A stretch of DNA of 64,000 nt from JAGQOZ01 sp041399205. Lineage in GTDB: Bacteria; Planctomycetota; Planctomycetia; Pirellulales; Pirellulaceae. The translations under genes and the position numbers were made by a program. Below the pieces are notes generated by a model. The model searched no databases. It saw only the letters and a list, made by a program, of their open reading frames with translations, and had not been told where the DNA came from. Positions 1 to 9,460 of the stretch are shown one piece after another. Where the stretch lies: contig JAWKTK010000006.1 in NCBI GenBank assembly GCA_041399205.1, positions 248,001 through 312,000 on the forward strand. The letters run 5' to 3'. Each line of letters opens with the position of its first letter. Within the stretch, counting starts at the first letter, position 1.

Positions 1-2
1 TA

Positions 3-1481
3 GACGTCAGCGAATTTGTGGACGGCATGCCTCTCGTGGTAACCAACCGCTCTGGCGCATCGCAAGCCATTCGTCAGACCGACAGCTGGATTTGGATTGA
101 CCTGGTTGAAAAACGCTTGCTGACAGGACCAGCCTTTCTGTTAGTGGGACGAGACGCCGCGTTTCTTGTGGACAATGATGACGAGGATTCGCAACGCTGT
201 CCGCTGGGGATTCATCTGGCCCCCTGGTGGGAATTACTGGAACAAGTGGACGCGGCGACCATTGATCGGGATCGAGAAGTACCCGTGAAACGGCCCGAGG
301 TGAATCGAGAAGTATTATTCGGCGAACCAATGATCTCCGACATTGCGGATCGAGTGTTGCAGATTGTTCGCAGCGATCGTTGGCCGTCGGACCTAGTGAT
401 AGATGTCGGCGCCGGAGAGTTGCCGCAGGAATTATCCACTCGGCTGTATGCACTAACGGTCGAAGTGCATCGCGACTGGTTGATGACGCCGCGGCAAGAT
501 TTGAATGGCAGGATGCCTCGGCAATGTCTGCACGGTGGCCAGGAGTGGATTGAACGAATTGTCTCAGCACAGCGGCGGCGCTTTGAATATTGCGGTCAAA
601 TGATTGCAGCACCGGAGAATGTCTTGGGTTACGCCACGGCGCCGATGGGATTACCAGAGATGGTGATCTATTTTGATTTGTGTCGCGAAGTAATTAGCGC
701 GGCGTGGCTCTGGTGCTGCTCTGAAGAAGTTCGCTGGCGATTGGCAGCGAACGATGATTGCCGCCAAGATCTGATTTCGTTTCTTGCCGAAACCCAAGAC
801 ATGTGGCTGGCCATGCCGTTTGAAGGAGGTTCGCCCCCGAGCTTCATTATTGAATGCAGTCGTCGTCGAATCCCGCGGGCTGCGGGTGTCGCTATTGACG
901 GAATGCTGGAACAACAGTCTGAGGAACACTTTGGGGACTGCAATTGTCCGATTTGCAACATGATGGCAGACGGAATGCTAGGCATCGAGTTTGCCGAAGT
1001 GGATGGACATCAACTGGAGCTCGATGACGAATTCGCTTTTTCGACACACCAGACACGCGAAGCTTGGGACGAACAGCAGCGTGCCTTCGCAGAATTTTCC
1101 AGCCAGGTCAACCATGATCTCTCGGCATTGAACCAATTCGGCGAATCAGAACCGGATGAATTCGCGTCCGCCTGGAAGGGCATAATGTCGGATGAACCGA
1201 TCCCAGGAGACATCAGCGGCAATATGAAGCTGGCCTTTATGCTGGCCGAAATCGTTTCGGAATTGGAAATACTGCCAGCAACACCCCAAACCATTCGGCA
1301 AGTAAACGTCGATTTCATTGAGTTCTGTAAATCACACAAGGACCAACGACATGCGGCAGCCAAAACCTTGGGAGAAACCCTAGATTCGCTAGCGGATCAA
1401 TTTCCCGTTTTAGTCAGTCGAGTTGCGGATCTCCGTAGCAGGTTGGACGAGCAACTCCGTTTGTCAGCCGGCTCCGATTAG
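3..1481 (+). CDS. hypothetical protein, 5' end cut by the window
   Basis: The reading frame is open to the left edge of the window, so the GTG at 18 is probably internal and the gene is entered as 5'-partial. About 490 residues are visible. There is no signal peptide or membrane segment in the visible part. Acidic and aromatic residues are frequent, and there is one compact cysteine cluster (CNCPIC, around genome position 943-960) that could bind a metal ion. The C-terminal third is rich in predicted helix. I do not recognise the family and assign no function. The next gene starts about 150 bases downstream in the same direction, without overlap, so an operon is not evident. Codon use matches its neighbours. 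Confidence 0.75.
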   Translation, partial: DVSEFVDGMPLVVTNRSGASQAIRQTDSWIWIDLVEKRLLTGPAFLLVGRDAAFLVDNDDEDSQRCPLGIHLAPWWELLEQVDAATIDRDREVPVKRPEVNREVLFGEPMISDIADRVLQIVRSDRWPSDLVIDVGAGELPQELSTRLYALTVEVHRDWLMTPRQDLNGRMPRQCLHGGQEWIERIVSAQRRRFEYCGQMIAAPENVLGYATAPMGLPEMVIYFDLCREVISAAWLWCCSEEVRWRLAANDDCRQDLISFLAETQDMWLAMPFEGGSPPSFIIECSRRRIPRAAGVAIDGMLEQQSEEHFGDCNCPICNMMADGMLGIEFAEVDGHQLELDDEFAFSTHQTREAWDEQQRAFAEFSSQVNHDLSALNQFGESEPDEFASAWKGIMSDEPIPGDISGNMKLAFMLAEIVSELEILPATPQTIRQVNVDFIEFCKSHKDQRHAAAKTLGETLDSLADQFPVLVSRVADLRSRLDEQLRLSAGSD

Positions 1482-1635
1482 GACTTTCCGGTCTGATTCA
1501 TTTTGTTGGCACCCTCTGTATAGTGCTGGATATTTCCATTCGTGGTTGACAGTGAAACTAACCCGATGATTTAACTTAGTTTGGCAGGAAATTTTGGGGC
1601 GTGCTGGAGCCAAAAGCTTGTCGATCAAGGGCAGG

Positions 1636-3117
1636 ATGAATAAGATAAATCGGTTGCGTTCGCAAATCTTATCTTCTTGTCACATTGCGTGTTTGTCTGA
1701 GTATTTTCCTATGCAGTGGTCTTGCCTGTTACTTTCGGCTTGCTGGATTTTGATTGGGTCAGGATCAGCATATGCGGTGGTAGTAACAGAGACGACCGCC
1801 AATACAGATAGACCACCAAATGATCCAGGCTGGGATAACGTGGGCATTTTGCGAGGTTCCACGGGGATTTATCTGGGTAACCGTTGGGTGCTGACCGCCA
1901 ACCACGTTGGCGCCGGTGAAATAACACTTCCTTCTGGATCGTTTACGGCTGAGCCAAATTCGTCTATTCGCGTTGCCAATCCTACGGGACAGGGACTAAC
2001 TGAATTGACAGACTTGGTTTTGTTTCGCTTGGCAGACGAACCGAATGTAGCGCCGCTGGCAATTTCTGCCGAATCGCCCCTGCCAGGTACCGAAGTCACA
2101 CTCATCGGTAACGGTCGTAATCGCGCCGACGAATTGACCTATTGGAATCGAACCGGAACCGGGACCAATATTCTTTGGGAAGTGACGAAAGACGTCACTA
2201 ATTATGCTGGATACACGACCGTTAACGACAATTCGGTGCGTTGGGGCACTAATCTAATTGAACGAGATGAGACGTTTTTTCGGGAACGCGATGCGGACAA
2301 CAATTACGTCGTTCCCACTTCGGGACAGGTGGTCACATTTCTGACCGAATTTGATTTAGCCAACACACAGTCCAATGACATTATCAAGGGCGAAGACGGA
2401 AAAGTTGCCACCGATTTTGAATCACAGGCCGTTATTAACGATTCAGGCGGCGCCGTGTTTGCGCCCCGCGGCGCAAACTGGGATTTGGTTGGTGTCATCA
2501 TTGCTGTGGGTGGCTATGACGAACAACCCGATGTTCGCTACAACGCGCTTTACGGAAATCTGACATTCATTGGCGACCTGTCGGTTTACCGCGATTTCAT
2601 CACCCAACACTATGTTCACGGGGATCTGGACGACGATACGCTGCTGACGGTCATTGATCTTGAATCACTCACTTTAGCTGTGCGAACCAATTCAAGCGAA
2701 CTGCGATTTGACTTTGATCGAAATGGAAAAATTGACCAGGATGACCGCACCGCTTGGGTGGAGCAGATTAAGCAAACATATTTCGGTGATTCCAATCTGG
2801 ATGGCGAATTTTCCACACAGGACTTAGTTGTCGTCTTTACCGCTGGGCAATACGAAGACAACGTTGTCGGCAATTCCACTTGGGCCACGGGAGACTGGAA
2901 CGGAGACGGTGAATTTGATAGTTCTGATTTTGTTCGCGCCATGCAATCTCCCGGCTTTGAACTAGGGCCTCGAGAAACCTCGGCTTTCGCTCCCGTCCAT
3001 GCTGGCGGAAACGTCGCTGTGACCGTTGTTCCCGAGCCGACAGCGACGTTCTTTTCGTTGCTTGGCTTTCTCGGTTTCATTCTGATTCGATTCCGAAAAC
3101 TTGCTTCGATTAGCTGA
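1636..3117 (+). CDS. secreted trypsin-like serine protease with dockerin module and PEP-CTERM tail
   Basis: The start is taken as ATG 1636, with AAGG just upstream, rather than the in-frame TTG at 1594. A hydrophobic stretch ending SGSAYA is a likely signal peptide. The catalytic triad of a chymotrypsin-fold protease can be read: TANH (His), DLVLFRL (Asp) and NDSGGAVF (Ser, with Asn where GDSGG is usual). Two Ca-loop-like segments follow (GDLDDDTLLTVIDLESL and DFDRNGKIDQDD). Next come the module GDSNLDGEFSTQDLVVVF...GDWNGDGEFDSSDF and a PEP-CTERM tail: VPEP, a hydrophobic stretch, then RFRK. Protease identity and extracellular sorting rest on established families; the substrate is unknown. 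It could process other surface proteins that share its C-terminal module, but that is inference. Confidence 0.88.
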   Translation: MNKINRLRSQILSSCHIACLSEYFPMQWSCLLLSACWILIGSGSAYAVVVTETTANTDRPPNDPGWDNVGILRGSTGIYLGNRWVLTANHVGAGEITLPSGSFTAEPNSSIRVANPTGQGLTELTDLVLFRLADEPNVAPLAISAESPLPGTEVTLIGNGRNRADELTYWNRTGTGTNILWEVTKDVTNYAGYTTVNDNSVRWGTNLIERDETFFRERDADNNYVVPTSGQVVTFLTEFDLANTQSNDIIKGEDGKVATDFESQAVINDSGGAVFAPRGANWDLVGVIIAVGGYDEQPDVRYNALYGNLTFIGDLSVYRDFITQHYVHGDLDDDTLLTVIDLESLTLAVRTNSSELRFDFDRNGKIDQDDRTAWVEQIKQTYFGDSNLDGEFSTQDLVVVFTAGQYEDNVVGNSTWATGDWNGDGEFDSSDFVRAMQSPGFELGPRETSAFAPVHAGGNVAVTVVPEPTATFFSLLGFLGFILIRFRKLASIS

Positions 3118-3382
3118 TTCCGCTCCAGTCGGCCTCTATCTGCACTCCGTTGCCGTCGTCCGCTTGCGTTTTTCATCACGTAAAAGCTTCAGATTATTGT
3201 TGGAATCTGCCGGTCGTTCGGTTTATGATATGCGTCAATCGACTTATCAGCGTGTTCATTTATTCATACATGCTTGATAGCGGCTTGAAACTGGAGCGGC
3301 GGAGGGGAGCGAGGCGAGCGGGATGATTCCTGCATTTCTTTTCATTCTGAAATTGGCAAAAAAGAGAGTGCGGTAGGGTTCT

Positions 3383-4261
3383 ATGGATTCGAACAAACGA
3401 CGACGATTGGGTACCAAGGTTAACAGCAAAAAACATCGTGGGCTGGAGCACTTAGAAGCTCGCTACGTCCTGGATAGCACGGTCGTCTTCAACGAAATCA
3501 TGTACAACCCGGCTCAAGCCGAAGACGCCGGTTTGGAATGGGTGGAATTCTACAATCAATTGGTTGTGGATATCGACATCTCAGACTGGGTCCTGGAAGG
3601 TGGAATTGATTACACCTTCCCTGATAAGACTCGCGTTCCCGGCCGAGGCCACATTGTTTTGGCATCGGACCCAGAAGCATTTGAAGCCGCCACCGGAATT
3701 CCAGCATTGGGCCCCTGGACGGGAAGGCTTTCCAATGGCGGAGAAGAACTGCGTCTCTATAACAATGACCAGCGTCTGATGAATTCGGTGGACTACCGTG
3801 ACGGTGGTGATTGGCCGGCCGGTCCCGACGGCAGTGGCGTGACACTGGCCAAACGCAATCAGTTTGATGCCAGCGAAAAATCGGCCAGCTGGACGTTCAG
3901 CCCTGAACTGGGCGGAACGCCGGGCCGAGACAATTTTTTGGATCCCAACAAGTTGATTATCGATACCATTCTTCCCGAAGAAGCACCGGTTTCAGTCTTC
4001 TTGCCCAGTAATGACAGTTTGGGAACCACCTGGACCGCAGCGGGATTTGATGATGCATCTTGGACCACGGGAACGACCGGCGTCGGCTATGACACGCGAT
4101 CGGATTACGTACCCTACTTCGGTCTCAATCTAGACGAACCTGAAAACGGCCAAGATCCAGTGGCCATGAAAGACGTGAATTCGTCGTTGTACATGCGAAT
4201 CCCCCTTTACCGCAGGCGACATGAGCGAAGTAGAAACGATTTCGCTCCGTATGCGCTATGA
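3383..4261 (+). CDS. protein A, N-terminal open segment (LEPR-XLL box and first lamin-tail domain)
   Basis: This segment starts with a basic N-terminus (MDSNKRRR...) and the box LEHLEARYVLDS, the planctomycete variant of the LEPR-XLL motif. A lamin-tail domain follows (VVFNEIMYNPAQ, LEWVEFYN, SDWVLEGG, GGEELRLYNN, YRDGGDWPAG). The segment ends in the first half of a beta-sandwich (TTWTAAGFDDASWTTG, GVGYDT). After SSLYMRIP the frame is lost at the CCCCC run of 4201-4205, and the last residues up to the stop at 4261 are out-of-frame translation. There is no classical signal peptide; in this protein class the LEPR box takes that place. The gene 260 bases upstream carries the same dockerin-type module. 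Confidence 0.75.
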   Translation: MDSNKRRRLGTKVNSKKHRGLEHLEARYVLDSTVVFNEIMYNPAQAEDAGLEWVEFYNQLVVDIDISDWVLEGGIDYTFPDKTRVPGRGHIVLASDPEAFEAATGIPALGPWTGRLSNGGEELRLYNNDQRLMNSVDYRDGGDWPAGPDGSGVTLAKRNQFDASEKSASWTFSPELGGTPGRDNFLDPNKLIIDTILPEEAPVSVFLPSNDSLGTTWTAAGFDDASWTTGTTGVGYDTRSDYVPYFGLNLDEPENGQDPVAMKDVNSSLYMRIPLYRRRHERSRNDFAPYAL

Positions 4262-5143
4262 CGATGGCTTCGTGGCCTACATCAACGGACAGGAAGTTCT
4301 GGCAGCCAATATGCCGGGAAGAAACGGGGAGGACGGTCAACTCACTTGGGACGCCATCGCCACTCGGTCTAATAGCGACCGAGTTGCCGTGAATTACGAA
4401 GATTTCAATCTATCGCAATTCCGCGACCTGTTTGTCAATGGTGACAAATATCTTGGCCATCCACGCCTTGAATCGTTCCAATACCGATTCCGACTTTCTG
4501 ATGTATCCGATCATGGAAACCGGTACGGCACCAGATTTGGTCAGCAATCTTCCCATCAAGTTGAACGAAATTGCGGCTGGCGGAAGTGGTTTGTTCTTTG
4601 CCGAAATTCAAAATGTCGGTACTGCACCGGTTGACGTGGGTGGTGTTACGCTGCGAATTCAAGGTACGCAAAACAAGGACGTTGTGCTTCCGCAGCAAAC
4701 GATTGCTCCAGGCGAATTCGCCGTGATTCGTCAAGCCGATTTGGGCGTGACGCCAGAAGATGGCGACATGATTTCGCTAATCAGCAAGAATGGGCGGCGA
4801 GTGTTGGATTCGCAACGAGTGGACAATCAGGTGCGAGGCCTGGGAGGAAACGTACCGGGTAGATGGGCCTATCCGTCCGCAACGACTCCCGGCACCGCCA
4901 ACCAATTTGACGTCAGCCAAGACATTGTCATCAATGAAATCATGTATTCGGCGGCACCTTACGCCAAAGTGGGCGATGTGCCTGCCACCTACGACCGACA
5001 AGAACTGATGGGTTTTGATTGGGATCAATGGCGCTACAATGCCGCCGGTCAAGATCTGGGAGTCGATTGGGCGAATTCGAATATCAAGTCGACGGCGACG
5101 CCTGAAGTAGGGGCAAGGGCTGATCGGCTACGAATCCGCGACG

Positions 5144-8100
5144 TTGGACGAAGAAATTCGAACCGAGCTGACCATTCCTACCAGCAACGACCCTCGTTTT
5201 CTAACCTATTACTTCCAGACCGACTTTGACGTCACGGCCGAAATGCTCGCTGGCGAAAGCATCTTTGAACTCTATCACTTCATTGATGACGGAGCCGTCT
5301 TCCATCTAAATGGACAAGAGTTCTATCGCTACAACATGCCGGATGGTGAAATCACCTTTGAAGTAGACGCCAGTCGATCGGTTTCCAACGCCGACAAGTC
5401 GTCAGCCGTAGAAATCCCCAAAGATCTGTTGAAAGCGGGAACCAACGTACTGTCGATTGATGTACATCTATCCAGCACGTTTTCGAATGACATAGTTATG
5501 GGAGCTCAAATCGTTGTTGCCCAAGAAGCAACCCCGCTGATTCCGGGCACGCCCTATCGAGAAAACCCGGAGGAATGGGTCGAACTTTACAACAAAGGCA
5601 CTTCCACCGTAGACGTTAGTGGATGGCAGTTTGACGACGGTATGAATTTTGAATTCCCCGCCGGCACGTCGATTCCCGCGGGCGGATATTTGGTTGTTTC
5701 GAATGACGCGGCTACCCTTCGACAAAAATATCCAGACATTCAGATTGTCGGCAACTTTGGCGGATCGCTCAGCAATGCTGGTGAAAACATTCGCTTGGTG
5801 GATACCAACAAGAATGTTGTTGATTCAGTCCACTACTATGACAGCGGCAAATGGCCTCAATACGCTGATGGCGGTGCGTCAAGCTTAGAGCTGGTCAACC
5901 CGAATGCTGACAACAACAATGCGTCGGTATGGGCGGCGAGTGACGAATCGGACAAGTCGGAATGGATCGAATATTCGTACAAGGGCATTTCACTGATGGA
6001 TGCCACGGAACGAAGCGCCGCCTATAACGAATTCATCTTCGGCCTGTTGGACGTGGGCGAATTTCTACTCGACGACGTTTCGGTCAAAGAGAATCCTTCC
6101 ACGGAAGCGCGTGAACTGCTGCAGAACGGTTCATTCGAAGCAGACACACTAGGCGAATCACCCGCTACATGGCGCTTGATTGGTAATCACAGCGGAACGG
6201 TGATTGTCGACCCAACCAATCCAGAAAATCAAGTTGTGCATGTGGTGGCCACCGGTGCTCAGGCACATATTCACGACCACGCTGAAACCACGTTTGAAGG
6301 AAATCGTCGCATTACCGACGGCACGGAATACGAAATTTCTTTCCGAGCCAAATGGGTTGCCGGCAATGGCCAGTTGAATAACCGACTGTTCTTCGGCCGC
6401 CTGTCAAACACTGCCGTACTAGATATTCCTCGTAATGGCGGAACGCCTGGTGCACAGAACGGTTCCTACCAAGAAAACACCGGACCTACGTACAGCGGCT
6501 TCCAACACACGCCGGCCACTCCGCTGGAAAATCAGGAAGTGACGGTTCGAGTCCAGGCGGCTGATTCCGATGGCGTGCAAAATGTGAAGTTATTTTGGCG
6601 AGAAGATCGAGGCGAATGGAATTCGGCTGACATGACCTTGTCAGGTAACCAGTACCAAGGCACGATTCCCGGCTTTTCGTCGGGAACGATTGTTCAGTTC
6701 TATGTGGAAGGAACCGATTCGGCCGGAAATGTTTCGACGTTCCCTGCGGATGGAGCCGATTCGCGAGCACTTTATCAAGTGGAAGATGGACGCGGCCCTG
6801 CTTCGCCCATTGATAAGTTCCGCTTGGTCATGCTTCGCGAAGATCAAACTCAGTTGTTCGCCAGTAAAGACCGCATGAGTAACTGGCGAATTCCGGTCAC
6901 CGTGATCCACAATAACGATGTTTATTACAACGTTGTGGTACGAATGACAGGTAGCCGTTGGATTCGTCCGAATAGCGGCTATCGAATCGACTTCAATCCA
7001 GACGAACCGCTGTACGGCGTTCACGAATCAGTCCGATTCGATCTAAATGGTATGGCAGAAATCGTGATGAAGCAGATGCTGAATCGAGCGGGTGGTTCCA
7101 AGACCAGTTCGTATGACGACATTGCTTACTTGGTTTCGCCCAATACCGGACATACCCACGAAATCCTGCTCAACTTGGCTCGGTATGAGAACGTGTTCTT
7201 GGATTCGCAATTTGAAAACGGATCGGAAGGCACCAAGTATGAACTGGATGACGTAACCTATCCCACCAGTCCCAGCGGCGGCGTGGAAGGCTTTAAAACA
7301 GGCACGGAAGTGAATCAGAACGCCGACATCGGTGTGGATGCCCGCATGTTTGCCGAGCAAGGTCAGAATCCGGAGTTCTATCGACCGCACGTGTTGATTA
7401 AGAGTAATCGAACCAAGGACGATTATGATTCTGTGGTACGCATGGCTTCTGCCATCCATAACGACGATCCGCAAACGCTGTTTGAAATGACGAATGAAGC
7501 CATGGACGTGGATCTGTGGATGCGACATTACGCTCATCAAGCCTTCTTCGGCAACTGGGACACCTACGGTTTCCGACGACCTAAGAACTTGCGAATGTAC
7601 GTTCGTCCGGAAGACGATCGCATGATTCCGCTGATGTGGGATTGTGATTTGTGTAATTTCTCGGAGCCGCTGTTCAATCGAACCGAACCGACTTCGCGAT
7701 TGGATGAAATCCGAGCGATTCCTCATAACCTGCGTTTGTTCTGGGGTCACATGCACGACTTTGTTGATAGATCCTTCAACGAAGAATACGTGGCGGCCTG
7801 GGCACCGATGTTTGGCGCCTTGGCCAACAATCAAATCCACGGCGGTGATGAAACCTTTACCGGCATCATCAATTCTACTCGCACGCGTTCCGCACAAGCT
7901 TTGCGCGAAATTTCGCGTGCCATTCCGGAGGTCGACTTCAGCGTTACCACGGCCGACTTCAGCACCGATTCTCATTCGGCGCTGTTGGAAGGCAAAGGTT
8001 GGGTCAACGTTCGCACGCTGAAAATCGCCGGTATTGACGAACCGATTGACGCCTACTGGCCAACGGAAGATGGTTGGCAGTTTGAAATCCCCGTGGCCGA

Positions 8101-9103
8101 AGGCGCCAACACTGTCACAGTGGAAGCCTATGATTTCCGCGGAAATATGATTGGCAGCGATTCCGTGACCATCACCGGTACGTCAGCAAATCCACTTTTG
8201 GATTCGCTGCGAATCACGGAAGTCCACTTCAATCCGGCCGATCCTTCGCCGGCCGAAGCGACCGCCGGATTCGACGACAATAATGATTTCGAATTCATCG
8301 AAATCGCCAACCTCGGTTCGACCCCCATTTCACTCGATTCCGTCTCGTTCCAGCAAGTTGATGGTGAAGGTGTCGAATTTGCATTTGCCGGTAGTGGCAT
8401 TACGCAATTGGAAGCGGGCCAACGAGCGGTGATTGTGGAAGACGCCGACGCATTTGCGTTCCGCTATGGTAGTGACATTCCTGTGGCAGGAACTTGGTCA
8501 GGTGGTCTCGGCAATGGTTCGGAACAGATCAGCCTGTTTGTGGAAGGCGTCTTGCATCAGCAATTCACCTATGACGATGGATGGTATCCAGCCGCAGACG
8601 GAGACGGTTCTTCCTTGGAAGTGTTTGACACCGCCGCGGAACTGGACGCTTGGCAAACGGCCGAGAATTGGCGAGCCAGCTTGTTTGCGGGCGGTACACC
8701 TGGCACGGCCGCTTTGATTCCGGGCGATGCGAATCGAGACGGTGTGTTTAATTCGGACGATTTGCTGCAGCTGTTCCAGAACGGCGAATTTGAAGACGAC
8801 GTTGAAGACAATTCAACCTTCGAAGAAGGCGATTGGAACGGCGACGGAGACTTTACCACTGCGGACTTGGTTGTCGCATTCCAATACGGAGCGCAATTCA
8901 ACGAAGGGCCTGGAGCCGGTGTGGCGGCGGTCGCTGATCGATCCGAATCAACCGTTAATCCAGACTTGGCACAGCAGCGAGACTTGCGAGCGGTGCAGTT
9001 GGACCAAATCTTTGCGGACGAAGCGGAACAACGGCGTTCGGTTCGCAATAACAAGATCTCCGGCTTGTTTGGTGACGACGAATTCGGCCTGTTCCTGCCG
9101 TAA
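5144..9103 (+). CDS. protein A, main open segment (LTDs, CBM-like, CotH, dockerin)
   Basis: A continuous frame of 1,319 codons, although the true protein begins at 3383. Domains in order: end of a beta-sandwich (FHLNGQEFYRYNMP); LTD (EEWVELYNKGTSTVDVSGW); CBM-like domain (NGSFEADTLGESPATW, YEISFRAKW); Ig-like domain (QEVTVRVQAADSDG); and a CotH kinase-like domain at about 6800-7900 ending MIPLMWDCDLCNF, where WDCD matches the WDxD metal site of CotH. Then LTD (LRITEVHFNPADPSPAEA), dockerin module at about 8718-8920 (GDANRDGVFNSDDLL, GDWNGDGDFTTADLV), and a charged tail containing LDQIFADE. The GxYxLxE element seen in typical CotH is not evident, so kinase activity is doubtful. It ends in front of a clear terminator. 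Confidence 0.8.
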   Translation: MDEEIRTELTIPTSNDPRFLTYYFQTDFDVTAEMLAGESIFELYHFIDDGAVFHLNGQEFYRYNMPDGEITFEVDASRSVSNADKSSAVEIPKDLLKAGTNVLSIDVHLSSTFSNDIVMGAQIVVAQEATPLIPGTPYRENPEEWVELYNKGTSTVDVSGWQFDDGMNFEFPAGTSIPAGGYLVVSNDAATLRQKYPDIQIVGNFGGSLSNAGENIRLVDTNKNVVDSVHYYDSGKWPQYADGGASSLELVNPNADNNNASVWAASDESDKSEWIEYSYKGISLMDATERSAAYNEFIFGLLDVGEFLLDDVSVKENPSTEARELLQNGSFEADTLGESPATWRLIGNHSGTVIVDPTNPENQVVHVVATGAQAHIHDHAETTFEGNRRITDGTEYEISFRAKWVAGNGQLNNRLFFGRLSNTAVLDIPRNGGTPGAQNGSYQENTGPTYSGFQHTPATPLENQEVTVRVQAADSDGVQNVKLFWREDRGEWNSADMTLSGNQYQGTIPGFSSGTIVQFYVEGTDSAGNVSTFPADGADSRALYQVEDGRGPASPIDKFRLVMLREDQTQLFASKDRMSNWRIPVTVIHNNDVYYNVVVRMTGSRWIRPNSGYRIDFNPDEPLYGVHESVRFDLNGMAEIVMKQMLNRAGGSKTSSYDDIAYLVSPNTGHTHEILLNLARYENVFLDSQFENGSEGTKYELDDVTYPTSPSGGVEGFKTGTEVNQNADIGVDARMFAEQGQNPEFYRPHVLIKSNRTKDDYDSVVRMASAIHNDDPQTLFEMTNEAMDVDLWMRHYAHQAFFGNWDTYGFRRPKNLRMYVRPEDDRMIPLMWDCDLCNFSEPLFNRTEPTSRLDEIRAIPHNLRLFWGHMHDFVDRSFNEEYVAAWAPMFGALANNQIHGGDETFTGIINSTRTRSAQALREISRAIPEVDFSVTTADFSTDSHSALLEGKGWVNVRTLKIAGIDEPIDAYWPTEDGWQFEIPVAEGANTVTVEAYDFRGNMIGSDSVTITGTSANPLLDSLRITEVHFNPADPSPAEATAGFDDNNDFEFIEIANLGSTPISLDSVSFQQVDGEGVEFAFAGSGITQLEAGQRAVIVEDADAFAFRYGSDIPVAGTWSGGLGNGSEQISLFVEGVLHQQFTYDDGWYPAADGDGSSLEVFDTAAELDAWQTAENWRASLFAGGTPGTAALIPGDANRDGVFNSDDLLQLFQNGEFEDDVEDNSTFEEGDWNGDGDFTTADLVVAFQYGAQFNEGPGAGVAAVADRSESTVNPDLAQQRDLRAVQLDQIFADEAEQRRSVRNNKISGLFGDDEFGLFLP

Positions 9104-9139
9104 GCGAAGTTTTCACGGCCCATAGAGTTGGCAAATCAC

Positions 9140-9175
9140 AAAACGGCGTCACCCTGATTCGCGACGCCGTTTTTT
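9140..9175 (+). terminator. rho-independent terminator after protein A
   Basis: An 11-bp perfect stem (AAAACGGCGTC at 9140-9150 with GACGCCGTTTT at 9163-9173) encloses a 12-base loop and is followed by a T run. It lies 37 bases after the stop of protein A. Confidence 0.85.
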
Positions 9176-9191
9176 ATGCTTTGCGGAATTT

Positions 9192-9440
9192 GTAATGGAC
9201 GAGGTAACGAATCCCAAGATAAATGTAATGGACGAGGTGACGAGTCCCAGGATAAATGTAATGGATGAGGTGACGAATCCTGCTTCGTATTGAATGAGGT
9301 GACGAATCCCGCTTTGTAATGGACGAGGTGACGAGTCCCGTGTTCTGTAAATCCCCAATAACACAAAACGCAATTGTTCAGTTCAGTTCAGTTCAGTTCA
9401 GGACTCGTTACCTCGTCCATTACAAAGCAGGACTCGTTAC
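9192..9440. repeat. left core-plus-variable-tail repeat cluster
   Basis: Five direct units start at 9192, 9225, 9258, 9288 and 9316. Each has a 23-base core (GTAATG followed by GACGAGGTGACGARTCC, with few changes) and a variable tail of 6-10 bases (CAAGATAAAT, CAGGATAAAT, TGCTTC, CGCTTT, CGTGTTCT). A 24-base centre follows at 9353-9376 (CCCCAATAACACAAAACGCA then ATTG). Next comes TTCAG repeated five times at 9377-9401, then one full inverted core (9400-9422) and one truncated inverted unit (to 9440). The whole forms a large imperfect palindrome. Inside the core GACGAG occurs twice, 8 bases apart. Short open frames through it are repeat artefacts. Confidence 0.9.
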
Positions 9441-9460
9441 TCTGCCCAAATGCGCCGGCG

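Larger units (their letters stand above)
3383..9103 (+). pseudogene. giant surface protein A: LEPR-XLL box, lamin-tail and CotH domains, dockerin (frameshifted here)
   Basis: One gene in three reading frames. Three extra bases in homopolymers explain all breaks: CCCCC at 4201-4205, AAA at 4446-4448 and GGGG at 5110-5113. Removing one base from each gives an uninterrupted frame of 1,905 residues, and protein similarity runs smoothly across each joint (for example, YMRIP continues into LRMRYDDGFVAYINGQEV). The intermediate open segments are 4221-4634 and 4432-5229. Order of parts: LEHLEARYVLDS box, lamin-tail domain (LTD), beta-sandwich with the YDDGFVAYINGQEV motif, further LTDs, a CBM-like domain, an Ig/FN3-like domain, CotH kinase-like domain, LTD, dockerin module, basic tail. 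Start ATG 3383 has AGGG upstream. I think the indels are sequence errors, but real decay is not excluded. Confidence 0.8.

Noticed and set aside
7043..7975. 310-codon minus-strand frame inside protein A
   Set aside because: Shadow of the coding frame; no family resemblance and no ribosome site.
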